A stretch of DNA of 64,000 bases from Kitasatospora aureofaciens (GTDB lineage Bacteria > Actinomycetota > Actinomycetes > Streptomycetales > Streptomycetaceae): the NCBI GenBank assembly GCA_000720845.1, contig JODU01000033.1, positions 1 to 64,000 on the forward strand, written 5' to 3'. The translations under genes and the position numbers were made by a program. Below, piece by piece: positions 17,320 to 25,999 of this stretch (its first letter is position 1; every line of letters starts with the position of its first letter). Below the pieces are notes generated by a model. It did no database searches. It saw only the letters and a program-made list of their open reading frames with translations, and was not told the DNA's origin.

Positions 17320-18581
17320 TGAGCGCCCCCGAACCGGCCGGCCACGTCCTCGTCGTCGGCGCCGGGCAGGCCGGGCACCAGACCGCCGCCGCCCTGCGCG
17401 AACGGGGCCACCGGGGCCCGGTCACCCTCGTCGGCGACGAGGGGGTCCTGCCCTACGAACGCCCGGCGCTGTCCAAGTCCTACCTCAAGCGGGAGACGGA
17501 CACCGACCAGCTGTGGCTGCGCCCGCCCACCTTCTACGAGCGCCACGGGATCGCCCGGGTCCAGGGCGCCGTCGCCGCGCTGGACCGGGCGGCACGCACC
17601 GTCCGTCTGGCCGACGGGACCGTCCTCGGCTACGACCACCTGGTCCTGGCCACCGGTGCCCGCGCCCGGACCCTGCCCGTCCCGGGCGGCGGCCTGGCCG
17701 GCGTGCACACCCTGCGCACCCTGCGCGACGCCGACCGGATCAGGGAGGACCTGGCCCGGGCCCGGCAGGTGGTCGTCGTCGGAGCCGGGTTCATCGGCCT
17801 GGAGTTCGCCGCGGCCGCCCGCGACCTGGGGCACGAGGTGACCGTCGTCGAGGCACTGCGGCGTCCGCTGAGCCGGATCACCACGGCAACGACGGCCGAG
17901 CACCTCACCCGGCTGCACGAGGAGCGCGGCAACCGGATGCTGTTCGGACAGGGCATCGCCGCCCTGACCGGCGACACCGACGGGCACGTGACCGGGGTGG
18001 AACTCGCCGACGGCCGCCTGCTGCCGGCCAACCTCGTCCTGGCCGGCGTCGGGGTCGCTCCCCGCACGGAACTGGCCGAGGCGGCCGGACTGGCCGTGGA
18101 CGGCGGGATCGTCACCGACGCCCGGCTGCTGACCGCGGACCCGTGCGTCTCGGCGGTCGGCGACTGCGCCCTGTTCCCCCATCCCGCCTCGGGGACGCCC
18201 CTGCGCATCGAGTCGGTGCAGAACGCGGTCGACCACGCCGGTCTGGTCGCCGACCGCCTCACCGGCACCGAACGCGTCTACGACGAGCTGCCCAGGTTCT
18301 GGAGCAACCAGTTCTCCGCGACCCTGCAGATCGCCGGTCTGAGCGACGGCCACGACACGGAACTCGTGCTGCGCACGTCCCCGGACGCCTTCTCGGTCCT
18401 GCTCTTCCGCGACACCGCCCTGGTGGCCGTGGAGTCCGTCAACCGTCCCGCCGACCACATGGCGGCCCGCCGCCTCCTCGCGAGCGGTGTCCCCCTCACC
18501 CCCGAGGAGGCCGCGACCGAGGGCTTCACCCTCCGGAACCATCTCAGGGCCCAGGCACCCACCCCCGTGCCGGCCGCATGA
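17319..18581 (+). CDS. NAD(P)H:ferredoxin reductase (rhodocoxin/putidaredoxin reductase type)
   Basis: 420 residues. FAD flavoprotein passing electrons from NAD(P)H to the ferredoxin just upstream. Motifs: HVLVVGAGQAGHQTA (FAD Rossmann), LPYERPALSKSYL (family-typical), LVLATGARAR, the second nucleotide fold VVVVGAGFIGLEFA, and the FAD-binding SAVGDCALFPHP. The C-terminal reductase domain has the SNQFSATLQIAGL signature. ATG 17319 overlaps the ferredoxin stop. Together they form a standard two-component P450 redox chain, reinforcing the idea of an oxygenase in the cluster. The 264 bases after it hold no gene I can support. Confidence 0.95.
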   Translation: MSAPEPAGHVLVVGAGQAGHQTAAALRERGHRGPVTLVGDEGVLPYERPALSKSYLKRETDTDQLWLRPPTFYERHGIARVQGAVAALDRAARTVRLADGTVLGYDHLVLATGARARTLPVPGGGLAGVHTLRTLRDADRIREDLARARQVVVVGAGFIGLEFAAAARDLGHEVTVVEALRRPLSRITTATTAEHLTRLHEERGNRMLFGQGIAALTGDTDGHVTGVELADGRLLPANLVLAGVGVAPRTELAEAAGLAVDGGIVTDARLLTADPCVSAVGDCALFPHPASGTPLRIESVQNAVDHAGLVADRLTGTERVYDELPRFWSNQFSATLQIAGLSDGHDTELVLRTSPDAFSVLLFRDTALVAVESVNRPADHMAARRLLASGVPLTPEEAATEGFTLRNHLRAQAPTPVPAA

Positions 18582-18845
18582 GAAAGGGGCGTCACATGCC
18601 CCCCCCCACCCCACGGCGTCCGCGGCCCCACCACCGCCCCGGACCAACCGGACCGCGGACGCGGAAGGCGCCCGATCGGCGCTCACTCGTCCGCGCACAG
18701 CCGACCTGGGCGTTTCCAGGGCGGCACGCATCCTCTGATACTCTGCTTCAGCGACGTCACCCCAGCTGACGAGGGCCCCGGCCACCGGGAAGAATCGTGT
18801 TGGGGACGAAAGCAAGCGTGTGCGACACTGTCACACACAGCGCCT

Positions 18846-18920
18846 GGTCCTGTGGAGCAGTTTGGAGTGCTCGCCACCCTGTCAAGGTGGAGGCCGCGGG
18901 TTCAAATCCCGTCAGGACCG
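18846..18920 (+). tRNA. tRNA-Asp(GTC), copy 1
   Basis: A 75-base cloverleaf: acceptor GGTCCTG pairs with CAGGACC, discriminator G, anticodon loop CTGTCAA (GTC), T-arm GGGTTCAAATCCC. No CCA is encoded. An identical copy lies at 23247-23321, on the other side of hrpA. Confidence 0.96.
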
Positions 18921-18944
18921 CTGAGGTTTCACGTGAAACCTCGC

Positions 18945-19018
18945 GGCTGGGTAGCTCAGTTGGTACGAGCGATCGCCTGAAAAGCGATAGGTCGCCGGTT
19001 CGACCCCGGCCCCAGCCA
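18945..19018 (+). tRNA. tRNA-Phe(GAA)
   Basis: A 74-base cloverleaf: acceptor GGCTGGG with CCCAGCC, discriminator A, anticodon loop CTGAAAA (GAA), T-arm CCGGTTCGACCCCGG. It is 24 bases after tRNA-Asp, so the two are probably cotranscribed. Confidence 0.96.
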
Positions 19019-19022
19019 CAGC

Positions 19023-19055
19023 CAAGACCCCGATCTTCGGATCGGGGTCTTGTTG
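19023..19055 (+). terminator. Terminator of the Asp-Phe tRNA unit
   Basis: Perfect 13-bp stem with a TTCG tetraloop (19023-19035 and 19040-19052), followed by TTGT. Confidence 0.88.
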
Positions 19056-19157
19056 TATGCGGCAACTTGTATGCGCCCGCTGTGCGCGGCCGCTCGTACA
19101 AGGCCGCGGCAAAAGCGTTCGCCAGGATTTTCCCGAGGATGAGATCCTGGAAGCCGT

Positions 19158-22100
19158 ATGTCTACGCACACCGCCCCCACCCTCGGCACCCTCGCCTCCC
19201 GGCTGACCGAGCTGTCCCTGCGCGACGCGCACCGGCTCGGCCGCAGGCTCGAGGGTGCGCGGAAGATCCGCAAGCCGGAGGCCCGCGCCGCCGTCCTCGC
19301 CGAGATCGAGACGGAGGTGGCCAAGGCCGAGCAGCGCATCGGTGAACGCCGGGCGCGTGTGCCGGCCGTCAGCTACCCCGAGCAGCTCCCGGTCAGCCAG
19401 AAGAAGGACGAGATCGCGGCGGCCATCCGTGATCACCAGGTCGTGATCGTCGCCGGTGAGACCGGGTCCGGCAAGACCACCCAGATCCCGAAGATCTGTG
19501 TCGAGCTGGGCCGTGGCGTGCGCGGCATGATCGGGCACACCCAGCCCCGCCGGATCGCCGCGCGCACCGTCGCCGAGCGGGTCGCCGACGAGCTGGACAC
19601 CCCGCTCGGGGAGACCGTCGGCTGGAAGGTGCGGTTCACCGACCAGGTGAACCCGCAGTCCACCTTCATCAAGCTGATGACGGACGGCATCCTGCTCGCC
19701 GAGATCCAGACCGACCGCGAGCTGCGCGCCTACGACACGATCATCATCGACGAGGCCCACGAGCGGTCCCTCAACATCGACTTCCTGCTGGGTTACCTCT
19801 CCCAGCTGCTGCCCAAGCGCCCCGACCTCAAGGTCGTCATCACCTCGGCGACCATCGACCCCGAGCGCTTCTCCCGGCACTTCGGCGACGCCCCGGTCAT
19901 CGAGGTCAGCGGGCGGACGTATCCCGTGGAGGTGCGGTACCGGCCGCTCCTCGAAGAAGAGGGCGACGACGCCGACCGGGACCAGATCACGGCGATCACC
20001 GACGCCGTCGAGGAGCTGATGGGCGAGGGCAAGGGCGACATCCTCGTCTTCCTCTCCGGCGAGCGGGAGATCCGCGACACGGCGGACGCGCTGGAGAAGA
20101 AGAGATACAAGTTCACCGAGGTGCTGCCGCTGTACGCGCGGCTCTCGCACGCCGAACAGCACCGCGTCTTCCAGCAGCACACCGGGCGCCGGATCGTCCT
20201 CGCGACCAACGTCGCCGAGACCTCCCTCACCGTCCCGGGCATCAAGTACGTCATCGACCCCGGCTTCGCGCGCATCTCCCGCTACAGCCACCGCACCAAG
20301 GTCCAGCGGCTGCCGATCGAGCCGATCTCCCAGGCCAGCGCCAACCAGCGCAAGGGCCGCTGCGGCCGTACGTCCGACGGCATCTGCATCCGGCTGTACT
20401 CCGAGGACGACTTCGAAGCCCGCCCGGAGTTCACGGACGCGGAGATCCTCCGGACCAACCTCGCCTCCGTCATCCTCCAGATGACCGCGGCCGGCCTGGG
20501 TGACATCGAGAAGTTCCCCTTCATCGATCCCCCGGACCACCGCAACATCCGCGACGGTGTGCAGCTGCTCCAGGAGCTGGGCGCGCTCGACCCGGCGCAG
20601 AAGGACGTACGCAAGCGGCTCACCGACACCGGCCGCAAGCTGGCGCAGCTGCCCGTCGACCCGCGGCTGGCCCGGATGGTGCTGGAGGCGGACAAGAACG
20701 GCTGTGTCCGCGAGGTCATGGTCATAGCGGCGGCGCTGTCCATCCAGGACCCGCGGGAGCGCCCGGCCGAGAAGCAGGCCCAGGCCGACCAGCAGCACGC
20801 CCGGTTCAAGGACGAGAGCAGCGACTTCCTCGCCTTCCTGAACCTCTGGCGGTACGTGCGCGAACAGCAGAAGGAGCGCGGCTCGTCGTCCTTCCGCCGG
20901 ATGTGCAAGCAGGAGTACCTCAACTTCCTGCGCATCCGCGAGTGGCAGGACATCTACACGCAGCTGCGCACGGTCGCCAAGCAGATGGGCATCCATCTCA
21001 ACGACGAGGAGCACCCCGCACCCGACGACCGCGTGCACGTGTCGCTGCTGGCGGGGCTGCTCTCCCACGTCGGCATGAAGGACGTGAAGGACGCCGGAGG
21101 GGAGGGCGGCAGGAGCACGGGCAAGAACGAGTACCTGGGCGCGCGCAACGCCAAGTTCGCGATCTTCCCCGGCTCGGCGCTCTTCAAGAAGCCCCCGCGC
21201 TTCGTGATGTCCGCGGAGCTGGTGGAGACCTCCCGCCTCTGGGCCCGCGTCAACGCGAAGATCGAGCCCGAGTGGGTGGAGCCGCTCGCCGGGCACCTCC
21301 TCAAGCGCACCTACAGCGAACCGCACTGGGAGAAGGACCAGGCGGCGGTGATGGCGTACGAGAAGGTCACGCTGTACGGCGTGCCGATCGTGGCCCAGCG
21401 CAAGGTGAACTACGGACGGATCGACCCCGAGGTCAGCCGCGAGCTGTTCATCCGCAACGCCCTGGTGGAGGGCGACTGGCGCACGCACCACAAGTTCTTC
21501 GCGGACAACCGCCGGCTGCTGACCGAGGTCGAGGAGCTGGAACACCGCGCCCGGCGCCGGGACATCCTGGTCGACGACGAGACGCTGTACGACTTCTACG
21601 ACCAGCGGGTACCCGAACACGTCGTCTCCGGTGCGCACTTCGACTCGTGGTGGAAGCACAAACGGCACGAGCAGCCCGACTTCCTCGACTTCGAGCGCGA
21701 GATGCTCATCAACGAGAAGGCGGAGGCGGTCACCAAGGACGACTACCCGGACTCCTGGCGTCAGGGCCCGCTGAAGTTCCGGGTGACGTACCAGTTCGAG
21801 CCGGGCGCGGACGCCGACGGCGTGACCGTGCACGTACCGCTCCAGGTGCTCAACCAGGTCACGGACGAGGGTTTCGACTGGCAGATCCCGGGCCTGCGCG
21901 AGCAGGTCGTCACGGAGCTGATCCGCTCCCTGCCCAAGCCGGTCCGCCGCAACTACGTGCCCGCGCCGAACTACGCCCAGGCGTTCTTGGACCGTGCCGT
22001 GCCCCTCCAGGAACCGCTGACGGTGACCATGGCGCGGGAGTTGAAGCGCATGGTGGGGGTGCCGTTCGACGCCGAGGACTTCGACTGGTCGAAGGTCCCC

Positions 22101-23141
22101 GACCACCTCAAGATCACGTTCCGGATCGTCGACGAGCGGCGCCGCAAGCTGGCCGAGGACAAGGACCTGGAGGCGCTGAAGCTCCGGCTGCGCCCGAAGG
22201 CGCGCAAGGCCCTCTCGCAGGCCGCCGCGGCCACCGCGGAGCGCAGCGGCGGCGAGTCCCTGGAGCGCTCCGGGCTGACGGACTGGACGATCGGCACGCT
22301 GACCCGGGTCTTCGAGACCCGCCGGGCCGGTCAGCCGGTGAAGGCGTATCCGGCGCTGGTGGACGACGGGCCCGAGGCGAACACCGTCTCCGTCCGCCTC
22401 TTCGACACCGAGGCCGAGCAGGCGCAGGCGATGTGGAAGGGCACCCGTCGGCTGATCCTGCGCAACATCCCGGTCAACCCCGCGAAGTTCGCGTCCGAAA
22501 AGCTGACCAACCAGCAGAAGCTGGGCCTGTCCGCGAATCCGCACGGTTCGATCCAGGCGCTGTTCGACGACTGCGCCATGGCGGCGGCGGACAAGCTGAT
22601 CGCGGACTTCGGCGGCCCGGCGTGGGACGAGGAGTCGTACCGGAAGCTCTACGACAAGGTCCGCGCGGAGATCGTCGACACGACCGTCCGCACGGTGGGC
22701 CAGGTGCAGCAGGTGCTGGCGGCCTGGCAGGCCTGCGAGCGCCGCCTGAAGGCCGTGCGCAGCCCCGCCCTGCTGGCGAACCTCCAGGACGTACGGGGGC
22801 AGCTGGACGCGCTGGTCAAGCCGGGCTTCGTCACGGAGGCCGGGATCAAGCGACTGCCGGACCTGATGCGCTACCTGGTCGCCGCGGACCGCCGGCTGCA
22901 GCAGATGCCGACGGGCGTGCAGCGGGACACGTCCCGCATGGATAAGGTCCACGAGATGCGGGACGAGTACGCGTGGCTCCTGGAGCAGATGCCGCAGGGC
23001 CGCCCGGTGCCGCAGCAGGTCCTGGACATCCGCTGGATGATCGAGGAGTTGCGGGTCAGCTATTTCGCCCACGCGCTGGGCACCGCGTACCCCGTCTCCG
23101 ACAAGCGGATCGTGAAGGCCATCGACGCCCTCGCGCCATGA
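19158..23141 (+). CDS. hrpA: ATP-dependent RNA helicase HrpA (DEAH box)
   Basis: 1327 residues, the normal HrpA length. DEAH-box helicase acting on RNA and ribosomes; in E. coli it rescues stalled ribosomes and processes fimbrial mRNA. Visible motifs: I GETGSGKTTQIPK (about 100), Ia HTQPRRIAARTVAERVA, II IIDEAHERSLNIDFL (about 197), III TSATIDPERFSRHF, V NVAETSLTVPGIKYVID, VI QASANQRKGRCGR. Ratchet/OB domains and a long DUF3418 C-terminal part follow (QEPLTVTMARELKRMVGVPFDAEDF through the end). It matches the SCO4092 position as I recall it, and marks where the conserved chromosome begins to the right of the NRPS cluster. Confidence 0.97.
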   Translation: MSTHTAPTLGTLASRLTELSLRDAHRLGRRLEGARKIRKPEARAAVLAEIETEVAKAEQRIGERRARVPAVSYPEQLPVSQKKDEIAAAIRDHQVVIVAGETGSGKTTQIPKICVELGRGVRGMIGHTQPRRIAARTVAERVADELDTPLGETVGWKVRFTDQVNPQSTFIKLMTDGILLAEIQTDRELRAYDTIIIDEAHERSLNIDFLLGYLSQLLPKRPDLKVVITSATIDPERFSRHFGDAPVIEVSGRTYPVEVRYRPLLEEEGDDADRDQITAITDAVEELMGEGKGDILVFLSGEREIRDTADALEKKRYKFTEVLPLYARLSHAEQHRVFQQHTGRRIVLATNVAETSLTVPGIKYVIDPGFARISRYSHRTKVQRLPIEPISQASANQRKGRCGRTSDGICIRLYSEDDFEARPEFTDAEILRTNLASVILQMTAAGLGDIEKFPFIDPPDHRNIRDGVQLLQELGALDPAQKDVRKRLTDTGRKLAQLPVDPRLARMVLEADKNGCVREVMVIAAALSIQDPRERPAEKQAQADQQHARFKDESSDFLAFLNLWRYVREQQKERGSSSFRRMCKQEYLNFLRIREWQDIYTQLRTVAKQMGIHLNDEEHPAPDDRVHVSLLAGLLSHVGMKDVKDAGGEGGRSTGKNEYLGARNAKFAIFPGSALFKKPPRFVMSAELVETSRLWARVNAKIEPEWVEPLAGHLLKRTYSEPHWEKDQAAVMAYEKVTLYGVPIVAQRKVNYGRIDPEVSRELFIRNALVEGDWRTHHKFFADNRRLLTEVEELEHRARRRDILVDDETLYDFYDQRVPEHVVSGAHFDSWWKHKRHEQPDFLDFEREMLINEKAEAVTKDDYPDSWRQGPLKFRVTYQFEPGADADGVTVHVPLQVLNQVTDEGFDWQIPGLREQVVTELIRSLPKPVRRNYVPAPNYAQAFLDRAVPLQEPLTVTMARELKRMVGVPFDAEDFDWSKVPDHLKITFRIVDERRRKLAEDKDLEALKLRLRPKARKALSQAAAATAERSGGESLERSGLTDWTIGTLTRVFETRRAGQPVKAYPALVDDGPEANTVSVRLFDTEAEQAQAMWKGTRRLILRNIPVNPAKFASEKLTNQQKLGLSANPHGSIQALFDDCAMAAADKLIADFGGPAWDEESYRKLYDKVRAEIVDTTVRTVGQVQQVLAAWQACERRLKAVRSPALLANLQDVRGQLDALVKPGFVTEAGIKRLPDLMRYLVAADRRLQQMPTGVQRDTSRMDKVHEMRDEYAWLLEQMPQGRPVPQQVLDIRWMIEELRVSYFAHALGTAYPVSDKRIVKAIDALAP

Positions 23142-23246
23142 CGGATACGTGACGACGCTTGCACGGAGGGTGAGTTCGACCAGGCGGCCCACCCTCCTGT
23201 AGAGTCTCTTCTCGCAGCGCAACGCACAAGAAGCGCCGCGAAACCT

Positions 23247-23321
23247 GGTCCTGTGGAGCAGTTTGGAGTGCTCGCCACCCTGTCAAGGTGGAGGCCGCGG
23301 GTTCAAATCCCGTCAGGACCG
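23247..23321 (+). tRNA. tRNA-Asp(GTC), copy 2
   Basis: Same 75-base sequence as 18846-18920, anticodon GTC, no encoded CCA. It stands alone with its own terminator. Confidence 0.96.
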
Positions 23322-23326
23322 CAGTG

Positions 23327-23366
23327 AAGAAGCCCCGTACCGAGCGATCGGTGCGGGGCTTCTTCG
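23327..23366 (+). terminator. Terminator after tRNA-Asp copy 2
   Basis: Long stem AAGAAGCCCCG...CGGGGCTTCTT with an inner ACCGA/TCGGT extension, then CGTT. Confidence 0.85.
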
Positions 23367-23514
23367 TTGCCCCGGGCCGGTGTCCGGAACCGCCGGACTC
23401 GCCCAGTGGCTCCCAGTGGCCCTCAGCGGCCCTCTCGCGGCCTTGACGGCGTCACTTTCGCTCGGTACTCCAAAGGACAGGGCACATCCCCCGTGGGGCC
23501 CCTGGAGGTGGCAC

Positions 23515-23709
23515 ATGGCGACATCGGTCAGGCACGAGACCGGGGCCCTGCTCCGCGCGCACCTGTCGGCCGCGTCGTCGTACCGTCATGTGACGCGCCA
23601 CTGTCCGATCTGCCACCGGCTCCTGCGGCTCGCGATGGACTCGCCGGCCCCACAGTCTCCGACGGGCCGTCAAGAGGGCGTCGAGAGCGAGAGCGCGCCC
23701 ACGGCGTGA
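23515..23709 (+). CDS. Small conserved CxxC protein (DUF6274-like)
   Basis: 64 residues. The frame is open further upstream, but ATG 23515 has GGAGG at good spacing and starts the conserved part (ATSVRHETGALLRAHLSA). HCPICHRLLRLAM contains a CxxC pair with a flanking His, possibly a metal site. It resembles a small Streptomyces protein found next to bldC (DUF6274, from memory). The function is unknown and the product probably cytoplasmic. No operon partner is evident. Confidence 0.7.
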   Translation: MATSVRHETGALLRAHLSAASSYRHVTRHCPICHRLLRLAMDSPAPQSPTGRQEGVESESAPTA

Positions 23710-24039
23710 ACCCCGCGAGCCCCAACGCCCTTGCCCCGCAGACCTCATGGAGGCCAGCCCTCCAATAGCGCACCGACGCCCGGCCCAACAACCACCACGC
23801 GGTGTGACGGGAGTCACCGCACGAGTTTTTGAGAACGTGGCACTTACGCCTCTCCTACAACTAATCAATTTAATATGTGCAATTGCACTGCCTCGACGGT
23901 GCTCGCACAGCTCATCCGACACCCGTCCCCAGACTTCCACAAGCCCGCTCACAGAACCGTCCACCGGCCCGCCCACCTGACACAGGACCGGACACACGGG
24001 CGCGGCAGGGGACCCCGCGGCGCACGCCCGGCCGGGCAC
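23710..24039. other. Non-coding region with an AT-rich island, downstream of bldC
   Basis: About 330 bases without a supportable gene. The stretch 23838-23886 is strikingly A/T-rich for this genome (CTAATCAATTTAATATG) and holds the perfect palindrome GTGCAATTGCAC (23877-23888). Such islands are typical targets of Lsr2-type silencers or can be promoters, but no start codon with a ribosome site follows. Confidence 0.5.
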
Positions 24040-24077
24040 AAAAAAATCGCGCTGGACCCGGCGGAGTCCAGCGCGAT
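24040..24077 (-). terminator. Rho-independent terminator of bldC
   Basis: On the minus strand a 12-bp GC-rich stem (arms 24066-24077 and 24046-24057) is followed by seven T's, an unusually canonical terminator for Streptomyces. Confidence 0.92.
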
Positions 24078-24181
24078 CAACGACGCACCTCTGTTGGGGC
24101 AGGGACGGCGTCGCTTGGAGCTGTGGTCCAGGCGCCGCGACAGGTTGGGGGACCTGCCGTTCTGCCCGGTTATTCAGTTGT

Positions 24182-24388
24182 TCAGGCCTCGCTGCGCTGC
24201 TGCGGAATGCCCGCGAGCAGGGCGCGGACCTCGGCTTCGCGGTAGCGGCGATGCCCGCCGAGCGTGCGGATCGACGTGAGCTTGCCGGCCTTCGCCCAGC
24301 GCGTGACCGTCTTCGGGTCGACGCGGAACATGGTGGCGACCTCAGCCGGGGTCAGCAGCGGCTCGGCATCAGGGGTGCGAGCGGTCAT
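24182..24388 (-). CDS. bldC: Developmental regulator BldC (MerR-like DNA-binding protein)
   Basis: 68 residues, the length of known BldC proteins. It consists almost only of a MerR-type winged helix (LLTPAEVATMFRVDPKTVTRWAKAGKLTSIRTLGGHRRY). BldC binds direct repeats head-to-tail and holds back sporulation genes during vegetative growth. The frame extends to an earlier ATG at 24427, but ATG 24388 has CGAGGAGG upstream and gives the conserved protein. The position between hrpA and vdh matches SCO4091 as I recall it. A strong terminator follows. Confidence 0.97.
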   Translation of the reverse strand: MTARTPDAEPLLTPAEVATMFRVDPKTVTRWAKAGKLTSIRTLGGHRRYREAEVRALLAGIPQQRSEA

Positions 24389-24921
24389 GAGCGGCCTCCT
24401 CGGGAGAACCGAACCTTCTCGGTTCATTCCTCTAAATTCTGCACCTTGACCCGCGTTGCCCGAAATGGCGGACGCGAGTCGAGTCGGTTATAGGACGAAC
24501 GGCTTGTCCTCGGCACTACAACTACACCATCTGTCCAGCCGCGTCGGCCAAACCGATGGAATTGCCCTCCCAGGTGTTCATCAGCGACGGAAGCCGATGG
24601 ACCATGCCATAGCGGACAGTCACGCCACTGTGACGATCAGTCACAGGGGCGATCAGGAGTCACCAGACCCCCCAAAGCGTGCAATGCTGAGATTCCACCC
24701 ACAGTGCATCACGGCAGGACGGAAGGAGCCCTCCCCGGGCTCCTTGTCCTATTTTGGCATGAGGAGGGGGAAGCGGCGCAAGAGTGATGTACGTGCGGTC
24801 CGTCACGCTTGACGCATACGCCCGGATCGGGACCTACGTCCCTTGTCACCAAGAGGTCAGTCCATCCCGAACGGGTGTCGGAGCGGAAGACGAAACCCCA
24901 CATCGGGCGGTACGTCAAACG
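24389..24921. promoter_or_regulatory. bldC upstream region
   Basis: 533 bases with no convincing gene; this must contain the bldC promoter(s). An inverted repeat GAACCGA-6-TCGGTTC at 24406-24425 lies in the leader 18-37 bases before the start. Near 24616-24660 several GTCAC/GTGAC elements recur. A hairpin AAGGAGCCC/GGGCTCCTT (24723-24745) may end the minus-strand gene 24922-25770. Confidence 0.5.
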
Positions 24922-25770
24922 TCAGTTCGCGGAGCGCCGGTCCCGGACCGCCCGCCAGCGCTCCACCAGCCGCCCGTACGCCGCCCCAGCGGTCACCCCG
25001 TCGCCGTGGCGCAGCGCCTCGATCCCCTCGGCCACGTCCGCCGCGGAGTGGTCCGCCTCCAACTCACCGGCCGGCAGGGTGTGCACCAGTCCGCCGTAGT
25101 CCAACTCGACCAGGGAACGCGGGTGGAACTCCTCCAGCCAGCGCCCCACGTCCACCAGACCGTCGATCAGCGGCCCCTCGTCCACGGCCTCCCGCAGCGC
25201 CCGCAGCCCCCGGGCCACCCGCCGGCGGGCCTGCACCATCGGGGTGCGGTAGCGCAGCACCGGCGCCGCCGCCCGCTCGCCGTCGCCCCCGTCGTACTCC
25301 CGCTCCGCGTCGGAGACCAGCACGAACCAGTTGATCGGCACCTGCCAGGTGGCTGTGCGGATCCACGGACGGGCGTCCGGGTTGCGCTCCAGCCAGCGCT
25401 CGTAGTCCTGCGCGCTCTGGCGGCGCACGACCGGTGGGATCAGGGCGTCCAGGACCGGCTCCGGGAAGTCCTCGGCCAGGTCGTCCAGGGCCTGCCAGCC
25501 GCGCAGCCGGGTCCGCCAGGGGCAGACGCAGACCACGCCGTCCACCTCGGCCACGAAGGCGTCCGCGCTCTCGTGCACCGGCACCGCGACGGGCGGGGTG
25601 GGCAGCAGGTCGGCCAGGGAGCGGCGCAGCTCGTCCTGGTAGGAGGGCCGGTCGGGACGGCGGGCGTAACGGGTCCAGTGGTCGCGTTCCTCGTCGGGGA
25701 AGGCCGCCAGCGGCTCGTACACGCGCAGGTACGCCGCGTACGGGACGATCACCGAGGACACCTTGGGCAC
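24922..25770 (-). CDS. Conserved hypothetical protein (SCO4090-like)
   Basis: 282 residues, soluble, no signal peptide or membrane segment. GTG 25770 has GGGAGGGAGC upstream. Notable parts: VIVPYAAYLRVYEPLAAFPDEERDHW at the start, a central WQVPINWFVLVSDAEREY, and an Arg-rich helical C-terminus. I do not recognise a fold. It sits between bldC and vdh, as I recall for SCO4090 in S. coelicolor, and diverges from vdh, so the 229-base gap upstream probably carries both promoters. Confidence 0.85.
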   Translation of the reverse strand: MPKVSSVIVPYAAYLRVYEPLAAFPDEERDHWTRYARRPDRPSYQDELRRSLADLLPTPPVAVPVHESADAFVAEVDGVVCVCPWRTRLRGWQALDDLAEDFPEPVLDALIPPVVRRQSAQDYERWLERNPDARPWIRTATWQVPINWFVLVSDAEREYDGGDGERAAAPVLRYRTPMVQARRRVARGLRALREAVDEGPLIDGLVDVGRWLEEFHPRSLVELDYGGLVHTLPAGELEADHSAADVAEGIEALRHGDGVTAGAAYGRLVERWRAVRDRRSAN

Positions 25771-25999
25771 GCCTGCTCCCTCCCCCGCGCACCGACGCGA
25801 AAACCTGCGGAAACCCGTGGAAACGGATCACAAACGCGCGGGAATCTCTGCAAATCGTCGCACGCCCGTACTCCGTGCGGAGGTGATCCTGAGCACTGTG
25901 CGGCGGGCCGGTACCCCCAGGCTCTAATCTCGTGCCACAGTCCCCGCCACCTTCACGGGGCCTGCCACCCATCGCCGCACCTACACAGGAGTCACCACC

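Noticed and set aside
18912..23222. 1436-codon minus-strand frame opposite hrpA
   Set aside because: Antisense shadow of the helicase; its composition mirrors hrpA codons and it would overlap three tRNA genes.
24456..24812. 118-codon plus-strand frame upstream of bldC
   Set aside because: No ribosome site, composition unlike Streptomyces proteins, and it covers the bldC control region.
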